From contig NZ_QOHF01000017.1 in assembly GCF_003319115.1 (NCBI RefSeq), positions 1 through 64,000 on the forward strand: a stretch of 64,000 bases of DNA. Direction: 5' to 3'. A program made the position numbers and the translations under genes. Source of the stretch: Geodermatophilus sp. TF02-6. GTDB lineage: Bacteria > Actinomycetota > Actinomycetes > Mycobacteriales > Geodermatophilaceae. Below are positions 1 to 11,892 of this stretch, in pieces. The notes below the pieces were generated by a model. That model had not been told where the DNA came from and made no database searches. It was given only the letters and a program-made list of their open reading frames with translations. The first letter of the stretch is position 1, and every line of letters starts with the position of its first letter.

Positions 1-2
1 CG

Positions 3-125
3 CTGCAACGATGGATCGACCAGTGGAACGAACAGGCGCGGCCCTTCAAGTGGGTCAAGACCCCGGACCAGATCCTCAACAAGATCGCCCGATACTGCGC
101 ACGGATCTCCGGATCGGAACACTAG
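3..125 (+). mobile_element. IS630-family transposase, C-terminal fragment cut by window edge
   Basis: The first 40 codons of the window read as the end of a DDE transposase. The residues WIDQWNEQARPFKWVKT and then a TPDQIL helix are typical of the IS630 family C-terminus. The stop is TAG at 123-125. The catalytic part lies outside the window, so intactness cannot be judged. No terminal inverted repeat is obvious in the 46 bases before the next gene. It may mark the edge of an insertion next to otherwise syntenic actinobacterial backbone. Confidence 0.75.
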
Positions 126-171
126 GGCAACGCGGCGACCGACGGTGCCCCCCTGCGCTGCCCCTCCGGGG

Positions 172-861
172 TCAGACGACCGCGCCGTCGTCACCATCGT
201 CGGTCGAGCGCTCGCGCATCCGCGACACGAGCACCCCGACCCCGCCGACGACGGCGGCCACCCCGAGCACCAGTCCGAGGTCCGCGGACAGCCCGAGCAC
301 CCGCGGGGCGCCCACGAGCACGGCGCCGGCCGCGATGAGCAGCACCGCGTACAGCGAGGCGGGCGCGGGAGCCGGGACAGGCGGGGGTGGCGGCGGCTCG
401 TAGTGCTCGTCGGGCCGGTCGAGCACCGACGGCTCGACCGGTGCCGGAGGCGGAGCGGCGGAGGCGTCGGTGTCGCCGGATCCGAGATCGACCCCGGTGC
501 GGCCGTGCTCGGCCTCGAACGCGGCGACGATGCGCGCCCACTCGGCGTCCTCGTCGACCTCGCGCCGGGGCGCCCGCGGAGCACGGGTGCGCTCCGGCGC
601 GGCGTCGTCGACGTGCTGCTCGACCAGGGCCCGGGCCTCGCTGGTGCGGGAACGGTCCACGAAGAGCCGGTCGGTCGGCGGGCTGGGCAGCGACACGGCC
701 CGGGTGTAGGGCTCGACGTCGGCCGAGGGCTCCAGGTAGGCGGCGACCCCGGCCTCGCGCAGGACGTCGAGCAGGTGCTCGCCGACCCGCGGGTCGACGT
801 CGCGCAGCGGCGTCCACAGGGTCGCGGGCAGGCCGTTGTCCCGGCGGCCCCGGCCGCTCAC
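172..861 (-). CDS. DUF308-type conserved membrane protein
   Basis: A 229-residue protein whose function is not known to me. The N-terminal 80 residues form a soluble region (LPATLWTPLRDVDPRVGEHLL) shared by a conserved actinobacterial family. A charged stretch and a proline-rich linker (about 136-168) follow, then two hydrophobic segments near residues 170-190 and 193-213, and an acidic tail. The GTG start at 859-861 overlaps the TGA of the upstream hydrolase by four bases (GTGA), so the two are translationally coupled. The family name is from memory of annotated relatives. The two-helix C-terminus suggests a tail-anchored membrane protein. Confidence 0.7.
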   Translation of the reverse strand: MSGRGRRDNGLPATLWTPLRDVDPRVGEHLLDVLREAGVAAYLEPSADVEPYTRAVSLPSPPTDRLFVDRSRTSEARALVEQHVDDAAPERTRAPRAPRREVDEDAEWARIVAAFEAEHGRTGVDLGSGDTDASAAPPPAPVEPSVLDRPDEHYEPPPPPPVPAPAPASLYAVLLIAAGAVLVGAPRVLGLSADLGLVLGVAAVVGGVGVLVSRMRERSTDDGDDGAVV

Positions 862-1643
862 GCGCCCTCCTCGAGCGCGGGCACCCGGGCGCGGATCCAG
901 TCGACCGAGCCGGCGAAGATGCGCGGGGCGTCGTGGTCCAGGGTGGCGACGTGGTAGCTGTCCTCGAGCAGCACCTCGGTCGTGTCGGTGCTGGCGACCC
1001 CGGCCAGCAGCACCCGCACCGACGCCGGCTCGACGACGTGGTCGGTGACGCTGCGGAAGACCAGCAGGGGAGCGGTCACCCGGTGCAGGTCGGCGCGGGT
1101 CGCCGTCCACAGCCGGCCCAGCCCCAGCACCGCCCGGGTGGGCAGCCGGGAGTAGGCCCGCTCGGTGACGCCGGGCTTCTTGACGTCGTCGCCGATCGCC
1201 GTCCAGGCGGGGGTCAGCCGGGCCAGCAGCGGCAGGAGCCTGGCGTCCCGGCGCTCGGTCAGCAGCGAGGGGTTGACCAGCACCAGACCGGCGACGTCGT
1301 CCGGGCGCAGCTCGGCGAGCCGGACGGCCAGGGTGCCGCCCATCGACAGCCCGGCGACGACGACCCGCTCGCACTCGGCGGCCAGCTCGTCGAACGCGTC
1401 GGAGACCGCGTCCAGCCAGTCCCGCTCGGTGGTGCGGTTGCAGTCCTGCCAGCGGGTGCCGTGCCCGGGCAGCAGCGGTGCGCGGACGGCGAAGCCCTCG
1501 GCGGTCAGGTGCTCCCCCCACGGGCGCATGCTGAACGGGGACCCGGTGAAGCCGTGCACGAGCAGGACGCCGGTGCCCCCGCCGGCGGGCCCGCCGGGGA
1601 AGGCGAACGGCTCGGCGCCGGGCACCAGGTCGGGAATCGGCAC
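858..1643 (-). CDS. alpha/beta hydrolase (carboxylesterase / monoacylglycerol lipase type)
   Basis: A 261-residue cytosolic serine hydrolase. The sequence shows the oxyanion-loop HGFTGSP near residue 31, the nucleophile elbow GLSMGG near 98-103, a late Asp in SVTDHVVEP and the catalytic His in EDSYHVATLD. These form a complete Ser-Asp-His triad. The architecture matches the carboxylesterase Est/monoacylglycerol lipase group. The substrate is not predictable. The GTG start has a strong Shine-Dalgarno (GAGGAGGACAC) just upstream. It is divergent from plsC, which makes a lipid-related role possible but unproven. Confidence 0.85.
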   Translation of the reverse strand: MPIPDLVPGAEPFAFPGGPAGGGTGVLLVHGFTGSPFSMRPWGEHLTAEGFAVRAPLLPGHGTRWQDCNRTTERDWLDAVSDAFDELAAECERVVVAGLSMGGTLAVRLAELRPDDVAGLVLVNPSLLTERRDARLLPLLARLTPAWTAIGDDVKKPGVTERAYSRLPTRAVLGLGRLWTATRADLHRVTAPLLVFRSVTDHVVEPASVRVLLAGVASTDTTEVLLEDSYHVATLDHDAPRIFAGSVDWIRARVPALEEGA

Positions 1644-1700
1644 GTGTCCTCCTCGGCGTCCGGCGGGAACGGGGTGCTCCGGCGGGACGAGGCGGGCGGA

Positions 1701-1730
1701 TTGTCCTCACACCCCCGGGCTCCCTAGTCT
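1701..1730 (+). promoter_or_regulatory. Candidate housekeeping promoter for plsC
   Basis: TTGTCC at 1701-1706 and TAGTCT at 1725-1730 are separated by 18 bases and lie 20 bases before the plsC GTG. Both match the actinobacterial SigA-type consensus moderately. This is inferred from sequence only. Confidence 0.45.
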
Positions 1731-1750
1731 GGCAGCCCCAGAGGGAGGGC

Positions 1751-2515
1751 GTGTTGTTCTACTGGTTCCTCAAGTTCATGGCGATCGGGCCGGTCGTGAA
1801 GCTGTTCCTCCGGCCGCGGGTCGAGGGCGAGGACCACGTGCCTCGCACCGGAGCGGCCGTGCTCGCCAGCAACCACCTGTCGGCGGCCGACTGGATCTTC
1901 ATGCCCCTGTCGCTGCGCCGGCGGGTCACGTTCCTCGCCAAGGCCGAGTACTTCACCGGCCGAGGGGTGAAGGGCTTCCTGCAGCGGGCCTTCTTCGCCG
2001 GCGCCGGGCAGGTGCCCATCGACCGCAGCAGCGCCTCGGCCGCGGAGAACGCCATCCGCACCGGCCTGCGGATCCTGCGCGAGGGCAAGCTGCTGGGCAT
2101 CTACCCCGAGGGCACCCGGTCGCCCGACGGGCGGCTCTTCCGCGGCAAGACCGGCGTGGCCCGGATGGTGCTGGAGACCGGTGCCCCCGTCGTCCCCGTG
2201 GCGATGCTCTACCGGCGTCGGCGGCTGCCGCTGGTGGGGCTCCACCTGCCGGCGGTCCGCGTGCGCTTCGGCCCTCCGCTGGACTTCTCCCGCTACGAGG
2301 GCCTGGCCGGCGACCGGTTCGTCGAGCGGTCGGTCACCGACGAGATCATGTACGAGATCATGACGCTGTCCGCGCAGGAGTACGTCGACGTCTACGGCGC
2401 CCAGGTGAAGAAGTCGATGGAGGACACCGGCGCCAGCGCCTCCGAGGTGGTCTCGCGGCTGCAGCCGCCGGTCCACGAGGCCGGCGACCGGGCACCGGAG
2501 TCCCTGGCCGGCTGA
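1751..2515 (+). CDS. plsC: 1-acyl-sn-glycerol-3-phosphate acyltransferase (PlsC family)
   Basis: A 254-residue membrane-associated acyltransferase that would convert lysophosphatidate to phosphatidate in phospholipid synthesis. Motif I is NHLSAAD (residues 41-47, catalytic His and Asp), motif II/III is around VPIDR, and EGTRS at 120-124 is the glycerophosphate-binding motif. The hydrophobic N-terminus (FYWFLKFMAIGPVVKLFL) is a membrane anchor. The GTG start is preceded by GAGGGAGGG. The length and all motifs fit the family. The position next to the exoribonuclease and aroG genes parallels Rv2182c in M. tuberculosis. Confidence 0.9.
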   Translation: MLFYWFLKFMAIGPVVKLFLRPRVEGEDHVPRTGAAVLASNHLSAADWIFMPLSLRRRVTFLAKAEYFTGRGVKGFLQRAFFAGAGQVPIDRSSASAAENAIRTGLRILREGKLLGIYPEGTRSPDGRLFRGKTGVARMVLETGAPVVPVAMLYRRRRLPLVGLHLPAVRVRFGPPLDFSRYEGLAGDRFVERSVTDEIMYEIMTLSAQEYVDVYGAQVKKSMEDTGASASEVVSRLQPPVHEAGDRAPESLAG

Positions 2516-2585
2516 GAAAGGACCCGGCCCCCTTGCAGGGGCCCGCCGCGAGCTTGCGAGCGGTGGGGGGCAAGGGGGTCCTTAC
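2516..2585. repeat. Dispersed intergenic palindromic element, copy 1
   Basis: Starts at the plsC stop. The outer arms (AAGGACCC...CCCCTTGC against GCAAGGGGGTCCTT) are inverted. The core CCGCGAGCTTGCGAGCGGTGG is itself near-palindromic. The same core recurs in other gaps of this window. It could act as a transcription terminator. Confidence 0.7.
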
Positions 2586-2662
2586 TGGGGCCGACCCGGG
2601 ACCGACCCGCGAGGGGGCCGGGGCCGGGGAGGGCTCTGCCCCTCCCGCTTACGGTGGGACTC

Positions 2663-3148
2663 GTGCGGCGGTACTTCTACGACACGGAGTTCATCGAGGA
2701 CGGCACCACCATCGACCTGGTGAGCATCGGCGTCGTCGACGAGACCGGCCGCGAGTTCTACGCCGTCAGCACCGAGTTCGACCCGGGCCGGGCGATCCCG
2801 TGGGTGCGGCGACACGTCCTCGACCAGCTGCCGCCGCCGGCCGACCGCGCCTGGCGCGACCGGCAGCGGATCCGCGAGGACCTGCTGGCCTTCCTCACCG
2901 GCCCCGGCGAGGAGGTCGAGCTGTGGGCCTGGTTCGCCGCCTACGACCACGTGGCGCTGTGCCAGCTGTGGGGGCCGATGCCGGCGCTGCCCCGGCCGAT
3001 CCCGCGGTTCACCCGTGAGCTGCGCCAGCGCTGGGACGACCTCGGGCAGCCACCGCTGCCGCCCCGGCCCGGCGGCACGCACGACGCGCTGGTCGACGCC
3101 CGCTACAACCTGGCCCGCTGGCAGGCGATGCAGAGCGCGCGACGCTGA
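2663..3148 (+). CDS. Polyadenylate-type 3'-5' exoribonuclease (Rv2179c/AS family, DEDDh)
   Basis: A 161-residue single-domain RNase H-fold exonuclease. The start of the chain, YFYDTEFIEDG, carries the first catalytic Asp and Glu. AAYDHVAL supplies the middle Asp. THDALVDARYN near the C-terminus supplies the general-base His and the last Asp, completing DEDDh. M. tuberculosis Rv2179c, its evident relative, is a 3' exoribonuclease. I chose GTG at 2663 because family members begin just before RYFYDTEF. An in-frame GTG at 2654 would add three residues. It sits directly upstream of the pfkA/aroG genes, as in mycobacteria for aroG. Confidence 0.85.
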   Translation: MRRYFYDTEFIEDGTTIDLVSIGVVDETGREFYAVSTEFDPGRAIPWVRRHVLDQLPPPADRAWRDRQRIREDLLAFLTGPGEEVELWAWFAAYDHVALCQLWGPMPALPRPIPRFTRELRQRWDDLGQPPLPPRPGGTHDALVDARYNLARWQAMQSARR

Positions 3149-3328
3149 GCACCCGCCGGCCGGGACCCCGCACCGGGCGTCCACGAGCCCGGTCGGCGGA
3201 CGGGGTGCGCGCGGGTCGGGCGGCTCCTGTGACGCCGCTCACGGGGTGCCGACGACCCGGCTCCCCACCTGCGGCATCATGACGCCTGCCCATGCCCCAG
3301 CAGCGCTTCGCACCCCGGAGGACGGCAC

Positions 3329-5720
<2,392 letters not shown>

Positions 5721-5723
5721 TGA

Positions 5724-5792
5724 AGGACCCCTTGAAGGACCCCCCTTCCCCCCACCGCTCGCGAACTCGCGGCGGGACCCTGAAGGGGGGCC
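5724..5792. repeat. Dispersed intergenic palindromic element, copy 2 (inverted orientation)
   Basis: Between aroG and ltaE. The core CACCGCTCGCGAACTCGCGG is the reverse complement of the copy 1 core with few changes. It is flanked by GAAGGACC and CCTGAAGGGG arms. The 3' arm doubles as the Shine-Dalgarno of ltaE (GAAGGGGGG). Confidence 0.65.
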
Positions 5793-5795
5793 GCC

Positions 5796-6803
<1,008 letters not shown>

Positions 6804-6820
6804 TCGGGGCCGATCGCCGT

Positions 6821-6884
6821 TGATCACCACGCGCTGACGGTGGTCGAGGCTGGGAATCCGGTAGCCGTCAGTGCGTGGTGATCA
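6821..6884. terminator. Long convergent inverted repeat
   Basis: Two 20-base arms (6821-6840 and 6865-6884) pair with one mismatch around a 24-base loop. It lies between the ltaE stop and the stop of the oppositely oriented DUF559 gene, whose TGA is inside the right arm. It probably terminates both transcripts. There is no T-tract. Confidence 0.55.
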
Positions 6885-7754
6885 CACGGCCAGGGCGTCG
6901 GCGATCATCGTGACGACCCGTTCGGGCCGCCGCATGTCGCTGGCGGTCACGAAGAGCACCCGCCACCCCGCGGCGAGGAGGCGGTTGAGCCGGTCGCGGT
7001 CGCGGGTGAACTCGCCCGGCCCGCCGTGCCAGGCGCCGTCGTACTCGATCGCCAGGCGCTGCTCCGGGTAGGCGAAGTCCACCCGGGCGACGAAGCGGCC
7101 GTCGGAGCGGACCTCGTACTGGGCGACCGGAGCGGGGAGTCCGGCTCGGTCGACGAGCAGCCGCAACCGCGTCTCCTGAGGTGACTCGGCGAGGCCATCG
7201 GCGCGGGCTGCGACGGTCCGTGCCTGACGGCTGCCCCGGCATCGCGGCAGGGCGGCGACGGCTGCCCGCACGTCGTCGAGGAAGGCGACCCGCCGGTGCA
7301 CGAGCTGGTCGAGCAGGACGACGGCATCGTCCTCGGCGCCGCGACGGACGAGGTCGACCGCGGTTCGGGTGCGATCGGTCCATCGCAGCGTTCCGTCCGT
7401 GACCGCGGCACCGGTGGTGTCCGACGTCCGGACGACGACTCCCGCACCGGCGTTCCAGCGCACCCCCGGCGGGAGGACGACCTCCACCGGGTCGTCAGGT
7501 CCGGCGAAGGGCCCACGGGTGCTCCACAGCGTGGCCGCGGTGAGTCCACCCAACACCGCCGCGGGCGGGGCCACCAGGGCGACCGCCCGCGCGTGCAGCT
7601 CGTGCACGACCGGCAACCGGGAGTCGGCGTAGACATCGTGCCGCAGCCGTCGCCACGCCGATCCGCGTAGCTGGGCGCGGGTCAGCAGGCCCGCGGCCAG
7701 GGCCTCGCTCCCGCGGAAGACGGTGTCGATCGGAAGCGGGCCGGGGTGGGACAC
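6882..7754 (-). CDS. DUF559 (Vsr-like) nuclease-fold protein with AbiEi-type N-terminus
   Basis: About 290 residues. The C-terminal third carries a PD-(D/E)XK-type motif set: ESPQETRLR, then VARVDFAYPEQRLAIEYDGAWH, and the Arg-rich RDRLNRLLAAGWRVL. This is the DUF559/very-short-patch-repair-like fold. The N-terminal part (LLTRAQLRGSAWRRLRHDVYAD) resembles the winged-helix region of AbiEi-family antitoxins seen in actinobacterial homologs. No experimental function is known for this combination. I chose GTG at 7754; another in-frame GTG at 7838 would add 28 residues. There is no clear ribosome site at either. Confidence 0.7.
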   Translation of the reverse strand: MSHPGPLPIDTVFRGSEALAAGLLTRAQLRGSAWRRLRHDVYADSRLPVVHELHARAVALVAPPAAVLGGLTAATLWSTRGPFAGPDDPVEVVLPPGVRWNAGAGVVVRTSDTTGAAVTDGTLRWTDRTRTAVDLVRRGAEDDAVVLLDQLVHRRVAFLDDVRAAVAALPRCRGSRQARTVAARADGLAESPQETRLRLLVDRAGLPAPVAQYEVRSDGRFVARVDFAYPEQRLAIEYDGAWHGGPGEFTRDRDRLNRLLAAGWRVLFVTASDMRRPERVVTMIADALAV

Positions 7755-7951
7755 GAGCGCAGAGCCTGCCGCGAACCGGGCCGACCCCGCTCCCGCCGTC
7801 CACAGACGGTGATCACGGCACCCTGGTGGCTGCCACACCCGGCTGCGGAGCAGCCACCGACGTGTGGTGGTCGTGCTCGGGCCGCACTCAGGCGGCGGGG
7901 GCCTCGCCTGACCTGGACGTGCGCGCCGATCGGCGGCGCACCCGCAGCAGT

Positions 7952-7993
7952 GCTCAGCGTCCCGTCCTATCCGCTCAGCGTCCCGTCCTATCC
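7952..7993. repeat. 21-bp perfect tandem duplication at the end of pknL
   Basis: The 21-base unit starting GCTCAGCGTCCCGTCC occurs twice back to back (7952-7972, 7973-7993). The second copy contains the pknL stop codon (7988-7990). The duplication therefore adds only 3' untranslated sequence and leaves the protein unchanged. Confidence 0.7.
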
Positions 7994-9982
7994 GAAGGTC
8001 ACCAGGATCGTCACCTCGGTGCCCACGTCGACCACCTCACCGGCCCCGGGGCTCTGCCGGAACACCCGGTCGCCGAAGAACTGGCTCACCGTGACGTGCA
8101 GCCCCGCGGCCTCCAGCGCCGCCCTCGCCTCGTCCTCGCCCTTGCCGACGACGTCGGGCACGGTCACCTGCGGCCGGCCGACCGACACCTGGATGGTGAC
8201 CGTGCTCCGGTAGGGCGCCTGCTGGCCGGCCGCCGGGGTGACCGCCATGACCTTGCCGGAGTCGACGTCGGCGCTGCGCCCCTCCGCCCGCGAGACGGTG
8301 AAGCCGAGCGCCTGCAGGTTGGCCGTCGCCTCCTCCGGGGAGAGGCCGACCACCGCGGGGACGCCCACCGGCGCGTGCCCGCGGCTGACGAACACGGTCA
8401 GCGGCTGGTCGCGCTTGAGCTCGGTGCCGGGCTCGGGGTCGAAGCCGGTGACGGAGCCGGTGGGCACGTCGTCGTCGTAGTCCTGCACCTCGGTGGGGAC
8501 GACGGGGATGTGCGCGAGCGCTTGGCGGACCTCCTCCAGCGGGCGGCCGACCAGCGCCGGGTCGACCTCGAACCGCTCGGGCCCCTTGGACACCACCAGC
8601 CGGACGTCGGTGCCGCGGATCGCCTCGCCGCCGTCGGGGTCGGCGGAGACGACCACACCCTCGGCGACGTCCTCGTCGAACTGCTCCGTGCAGCAGTCGG
8701 GGTCCAGCCCCGCCTGCTGCAGCAGGTCGATCGCGGTCGCCTGGTCCCTGCCCACCAGCTGCGGGACGGTCGTCCAGCGGCCCGAGCCCATCCACCAGCC
8801 GATCGCGCCGATCGTCACGGCGAGCAGCAGGACGACGGCCACGGCCAGCCGGGCGCGGCGGCGGCGGACGTGCTGCGGGACGCCGGGACGGGTGCGCTCG
8901 ACCCCGGGGTGCCGTCCGGCCACGTCGGTGGTCGGGCCGGGGACCGTGCCGGGCAGCATCGAGGTGCGTCCCCCACGGCCGGGGCGGGTGCCGCTCCCCA
9001 GCACCTCGGTGCCCGGGTCGCTCGGCCGCCCCGGGTCGCTGGGGTGGCGGGCACGGGGAGGCCGGTTGGTCGGGCGCAGCGTGTCGGGGCCGGCGGTGCT
9101 GCGGCCGGTGGGCACCGGTACCCGCTCGATGCCCAGCTCGCGGCGCACGTCCTCGAGGTCGGCGAGGAATGCGCCGGCGTCCAGGGGGCGGACGGCGGGG
9201 TCGCGTCGGGTGGCGCGGGTGACCAGCTCGTCGACCTGCCACGGCGTGCCGGGCACCTCGTCCGACGGCGGGGGCATGTCGTGGTGCACGTGCTGGTAGG
9301 CCACCGCCAGCGGGGTGTCGCCGCCGTAGGGCGGGTGGCCGGTGAGCATCTCGAACAGCACGATCCCGGCGGCGTAGACGTCGCTGCGGGCGTCGGCCCG
9401 GCCGCGCTCGAGCTGCTCGGGGGAGAGGTAGGCGACGGTGCCGATGAGCACTCCGCCGGTGTGGCTGGTCTGCCCAGTGCCGGTGAGCGCGCGGGCCAGG
9501 CCGAAGTCGGCCACCTTGACGCCGCCGTCGGTGCCGATGAGGACGTTCTCCGGCTTGATGTCGCGGTGCACGATGCCGGCCCGGTGGGCGGCGGTGAGCC
9601 CGGACAGGACCGGCTCCAGGACGGCGAACGCCTCGGCGACGGTGAGCCGGCCGCGGGCCTGGAGCAGGTCGCGCAGCGTCCGGCCGCGGACCAGTTCCAT
9701 GACGAGGAACACCAGACCCTGGTCGCTGCCCTGGTCGCTGACCGACACGACGTGGGGGTGGCTGAGCATCGCCGCGGCGTGCGCCTCGCGGGTGAACCGG
9801 CCGACGAACGTGGGGTCGTGGGCCAGGTGCTCGGCCATCACCTTGACCGCCACCGGACGGTGCAGCCGCAGGTCCGTGGCGGCGTAGACGGTGGCCATGC
9901 CGCCGCGCGCCAGCCGCTCCTCGAGGACGTAGCGCCCCTCGAGGACGAGGCCGACCACGGGGTCGGTCACGGCGGTGTCCAC
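7988..9982 (-). CDS. pknL: Serine/threonine protein kinase with four PASTA domains (PknL type)
   Basis: A 664-residue membrane receptor kinase. The kinase domain spans about residues 17-275: Gly-rich loop LARGGMATVY, Lys47 in VAVKVM, HRDIKPEN with catalytic Asp141, DFG at 159-161 and the activation loop with GTVAYLSPEQ. A Pro/Arg-rich juxtamembrane linker leads to one transmembrane helix (VAVVLLLAVTIGAIGWW). Four extracellular PASTA repeats follow (VPQLVG, VDPALVG, VPAVVG, VPDVVG), expected to bind peptidoglycan or lipid II. GTG at 9982 is chosen because homologs start shortly before the kinase fold; a GTG at 10054 would add 24 residues. Its probable substrate, the Rv2175c-type protein, is encoded nearby. 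Confidence 0.92.
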   Translation of the reverse strand: MDTAVTDPVVGLVLEGRYVLEERLARGGMATVYAATDLRLHRPVAVKVMAEHLAHDPTFVGRFTREAHAAAMLSHPHVVSVSDQGSDQGLVFLVMELVRGRTLRDLLQARGRLTVAEAFAVLEPVLSGLTAAHRAGIVHRDIKPENVLIGTDGGVKVADFGLARALTGTGQTSHTGGVLIGTVAYLSPEQLERGRADARSDVYAAGIVLFEMLTGHPPYGGDTPLAVAYQHVHHDMPPPSDEVPGTPWQVDELVTRATRRDPAVRPLDAGAFLADLEDVRRELGIERVPVPTGRSTAGPDTLRPTNRPPRARHPSDPGRPSDPGTEVLGSGTRPGRGGRTSMLPGTVPGPTTDVAGRHPGVERTRPGVPQHVRRRRARLAVAVVLLLAVTIGAIGWWMGSGRWTTVPQLVGRDQATAIDLLQQAGLDPDCCTEQFDEDVAEGVVVSADPDGGEAIRGTDVRLVVSKGPERFEVDPALVGRPLEEVRQALAHIPVVPTEVQDYDDDVPTGSVTGFDPEPGTELKRDQPLTVFVSRGHAPVGVPAVVGLSPEEATANLQALGFTVSRAEGRSADVDSGKVMAVTPAAGQQAPYRSTVTIQVSVGRPQVTVPDVVGKGEDEARAALEAAGLHVTVSQFFGDRVFRQSPGAGEVVDVGTEVTILVTFG

Positions 9983-10067
9983 CCGGTCGAGTGTAGGAGC
10001 GGGGGCGGCCGGAACCGCCTGCACACGCGCAGGTGAGGGGTCTGCCGGGTTCACCCGTCACACCGGC

Positions 10068-10178
10068 CACGACGGCCCCCTCCAGGGCCCCGCCGGCCCC
10101 GTCCAGAGGCTCGCCGCGAGCCTGCGAGCGGGGAGGAGGACGGGGTCCCTTCTCCGAGGGGTGGGGAGGAGGTCCTTT
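10068..10178. repeat. Dispersed intergenic palindromic element, copy 3
   Basis: Lies between pknL and the glyA stop. The core CCGCGAGCCTGCGAGCGGGG matches copy 1, with flanking GGCCCCGTCC and GGACGGGGTCC arms. Confidence 0.65.
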
Positions 10179-10179
10179 C

Positions 10180-11664
10180 TCAGGCCAGCTCGAGGCCGGG
10201 GTAGAGGGGGTGGGCGTCGAGCAGCTCGGCGGCCGCGACGCGGGTCCGCGCGGCGACGCCGTCGGCGGTCGTGTACCTCGCCTTGGACGCCCCACCGTCG
10301 CGGGCGGCCGTGGGCGCGGTGGCCGAGAGGACGTCGACGATGAGCTCGGCGGTGCGGTCGAACTCGGCCGCCCCGAAGCCGCGGCTGGTCAGCGCGGGCG
10401 TGCCCAGCCGGATGCCGGAGGTGTACCAGGCGCCGTTCGGGTCGGCCGGGACGGCGTTGCGGTTGGAGACGACGCCGGCGTCCAGCAGCGCCGACTCCGC
10501 CTGCCGCCCGGTGAGACCGAAGCCGGACACGTCGATGAGCACCAGGTGGTTGTCGGTGCCGCCGGTGACCAGCCGCGCACCGCGCCGGGTGAGCCCCTCG
10601 GCGAGGCTCTGCGCGTTGTCTGCGACCGCCTGGGCGTACGCGGCGAACGCCGGACGGCGGGCCTCGGCCAGGGCGACCGCCTTGGCGGCCATGACGTGCG
10701 GCAGCGGGCCGCCGAGCACCATCGGGCAGCCGCGGTCGACGGCGTCGGCGAACTCCGGCTGGGCCAGCACCATGCCGCCGCGCGGGCCGCGCAGCGACTT
10801 GTGCGTCGTCGTCGTGACGACGTGCGCGTACGGCACCGGGTCGAAGTCGCCGGTGAACACCTTGCCGGCGACCAGCCCGGCGAAGTGGGCCATGTCGACG
10901 ACCAGGGTGGCGCCGACCTCGTCGGCGATCTCGCGCATCACCGCGAAGTCGACCCGGCGCGGATAGGCGGAGTAGCCGGCCATGAGGATCAGCGGGCGGA
11001 ACTCCCGGGCCCGGTCCCGGACAGCGGCGTAGTCGAGCAGCCCGGTCTCCGGGTCGGTGCCGTAGGAGGACTGCTCGAACATCTTGCCGCTGATGTTGGG
11101 GCGGAAGCCGTGGGTGAGGTGGCCGCCGGCGTCCAGGGACATGCCCAGCATCCGCTGGTCGCCCAGGGCGCGGCGCAGCTCGCGCCAGTCGGCGTCGGTC
11201 AGCTCGTTGACGTGCCGCACGCCGGCCCGCTCCAGCGCCGGGGCCTCCACCCGGGAGGCGAGGACGGCCCAGAAGGCGACCAGGTTGGCGTCGATCCCCG
11301 AGTGCGGCTGCACGTAGGCGTGCGGCGCGCCGAACAGCTCGCGGGCGTGCTCGGCGGCCAGCGCCTCGACGGTGTCGACGTTCTGGCAGCCGGCGTAGAA
11401 GCGGTGCCCGACGGTGCCCTCGGCGTACTTGTCGCTCAACCAGGTGCCCATGGTGAGCAGCACCGCGGGGCTGGCGTAGTTCTCGCTGGCGATCAGCTTG
11501 AGCGAGGCCCGCTGGTCGGCCAGCTCGGCGCCGATCGCCTCGGCCACCCGGGGCTCGACGGCGCCGATGACCTCCAGGGCGCTGCGGTAGGCGGCGGAGG
11601 CGGCCACGGCGTCCGGGACGGCGTCCGGGACGGTGGTCGGGGAGGTGGTCGCGTCGGTCGTCAT
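10180..11664 (-). CDS. glyA: Serine hydroxymethyltransferase
   Basis: A 494-residue PLP enzyme converting serine and tetrahydrofolate to glycine and methylene-[25 protein letters not shown]-like [29 protein letters not shown] and the PLP lysine in [15 protein letters not shown] are intact. The extra insert after [11 protein letters not shown] and the longer N-terminus match the larger actinobacterial GlyA form. The ATG is 28 bases from the 3' end of a ZTP riboswitch, so expression should rise when ZTP signals folate one-carbon shortage. It is divergent from the Rv2175c-type gene. Confidence 0.95.
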   Translation of the reverse strand: MTTDATTSPTTVPDAVPDAVAASAAYRSALEVIGAVEPRVAEAIGAELADQRASLKLIASENYASPAVLLTMGTWLSDKYAEGTVGHRFYAGCQNVDTVEALAAEHARELFGAPHAYVQPHSGIDANLVAFWAVLASRVEAPALERAGVRHVNELTDADWRELRRALGDQRMLGMSLDAGGHLTHGFRPNISGKMFEQSSYGTDPETGLLDYAAVRDRAREFRPLILMAGYSAYPRRVDFAVMREIADEVGATLVVDMAHFAGLVAGKVFTGDFDPVPYAHVVTTTTHKSLRGPRGGMVLAQPEFADAVDRGCPMVLGGPLPHVMAAKAVALAEARRPAFAAYAQAVADNAQSLAEGLTRRGARLVTGGTDNHLVLIDVSGFGLTGRQAESALLDAGVVSNRNAVPADPNGAWYTSGIRLGTPALTSRGFGAAEFDRTAELIVDVLSATAPTAARDGGASKARYTTADGVAARTRVAAAELLDAHPLYPGLELA

Positions 11665-11692
11665 GGGAGCACTCCAGCAGATGTCGACGAGG

Positions 11693-11775
11693 GGGGTGCC
11701 CAGGCGCCCGGCGGGGACGTGCAGGCCGCTCCCCGGTGGTTGACCCACCCCTGTGCGCCAGTCACGGCCCACCGT
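11693..11775 (-). ncRNA. ZTP riboswitch (pfl motif) controlling glyA
   Basis: Read on the minus strand, the leader contains CCGUGACUGGCG, then GGGUGGG...CCACC, CGGGGAGCGG and a 3' pseudoknot partner CGCCGGGCGCCUGGGCA. These are the conserved blocks of the pfl RNA, in the right order and spacing. pfl RNAs bind ZTP/AICAR ribotides and are known upstream of glyA and purine/folate genes. The 3' block sits about 30 bases before the glyA ATG. That favours control of transcription termination or of ribosome access; which one cannot be told here. Confidence 0.88.
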
Positions 11776-11892
11776 CGATCCTACCGAGCCGCCGGGCAGG
11801 GGGAACGGTGTCCCGGGGCGGCGGTGACGTCGCCGGGCCGACGGCCCGGCACGGTGGGTGTCCGCTCGTCGGGCGCCATAGGCTCGCACCCC

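Noticed and set aside
10054-10056. Upstream GTG start for pknL
   Set aside because: It would add 24 Pro/Ala-rich residues not seen in PknL homologs; GTG at 9982 matches the usual start.
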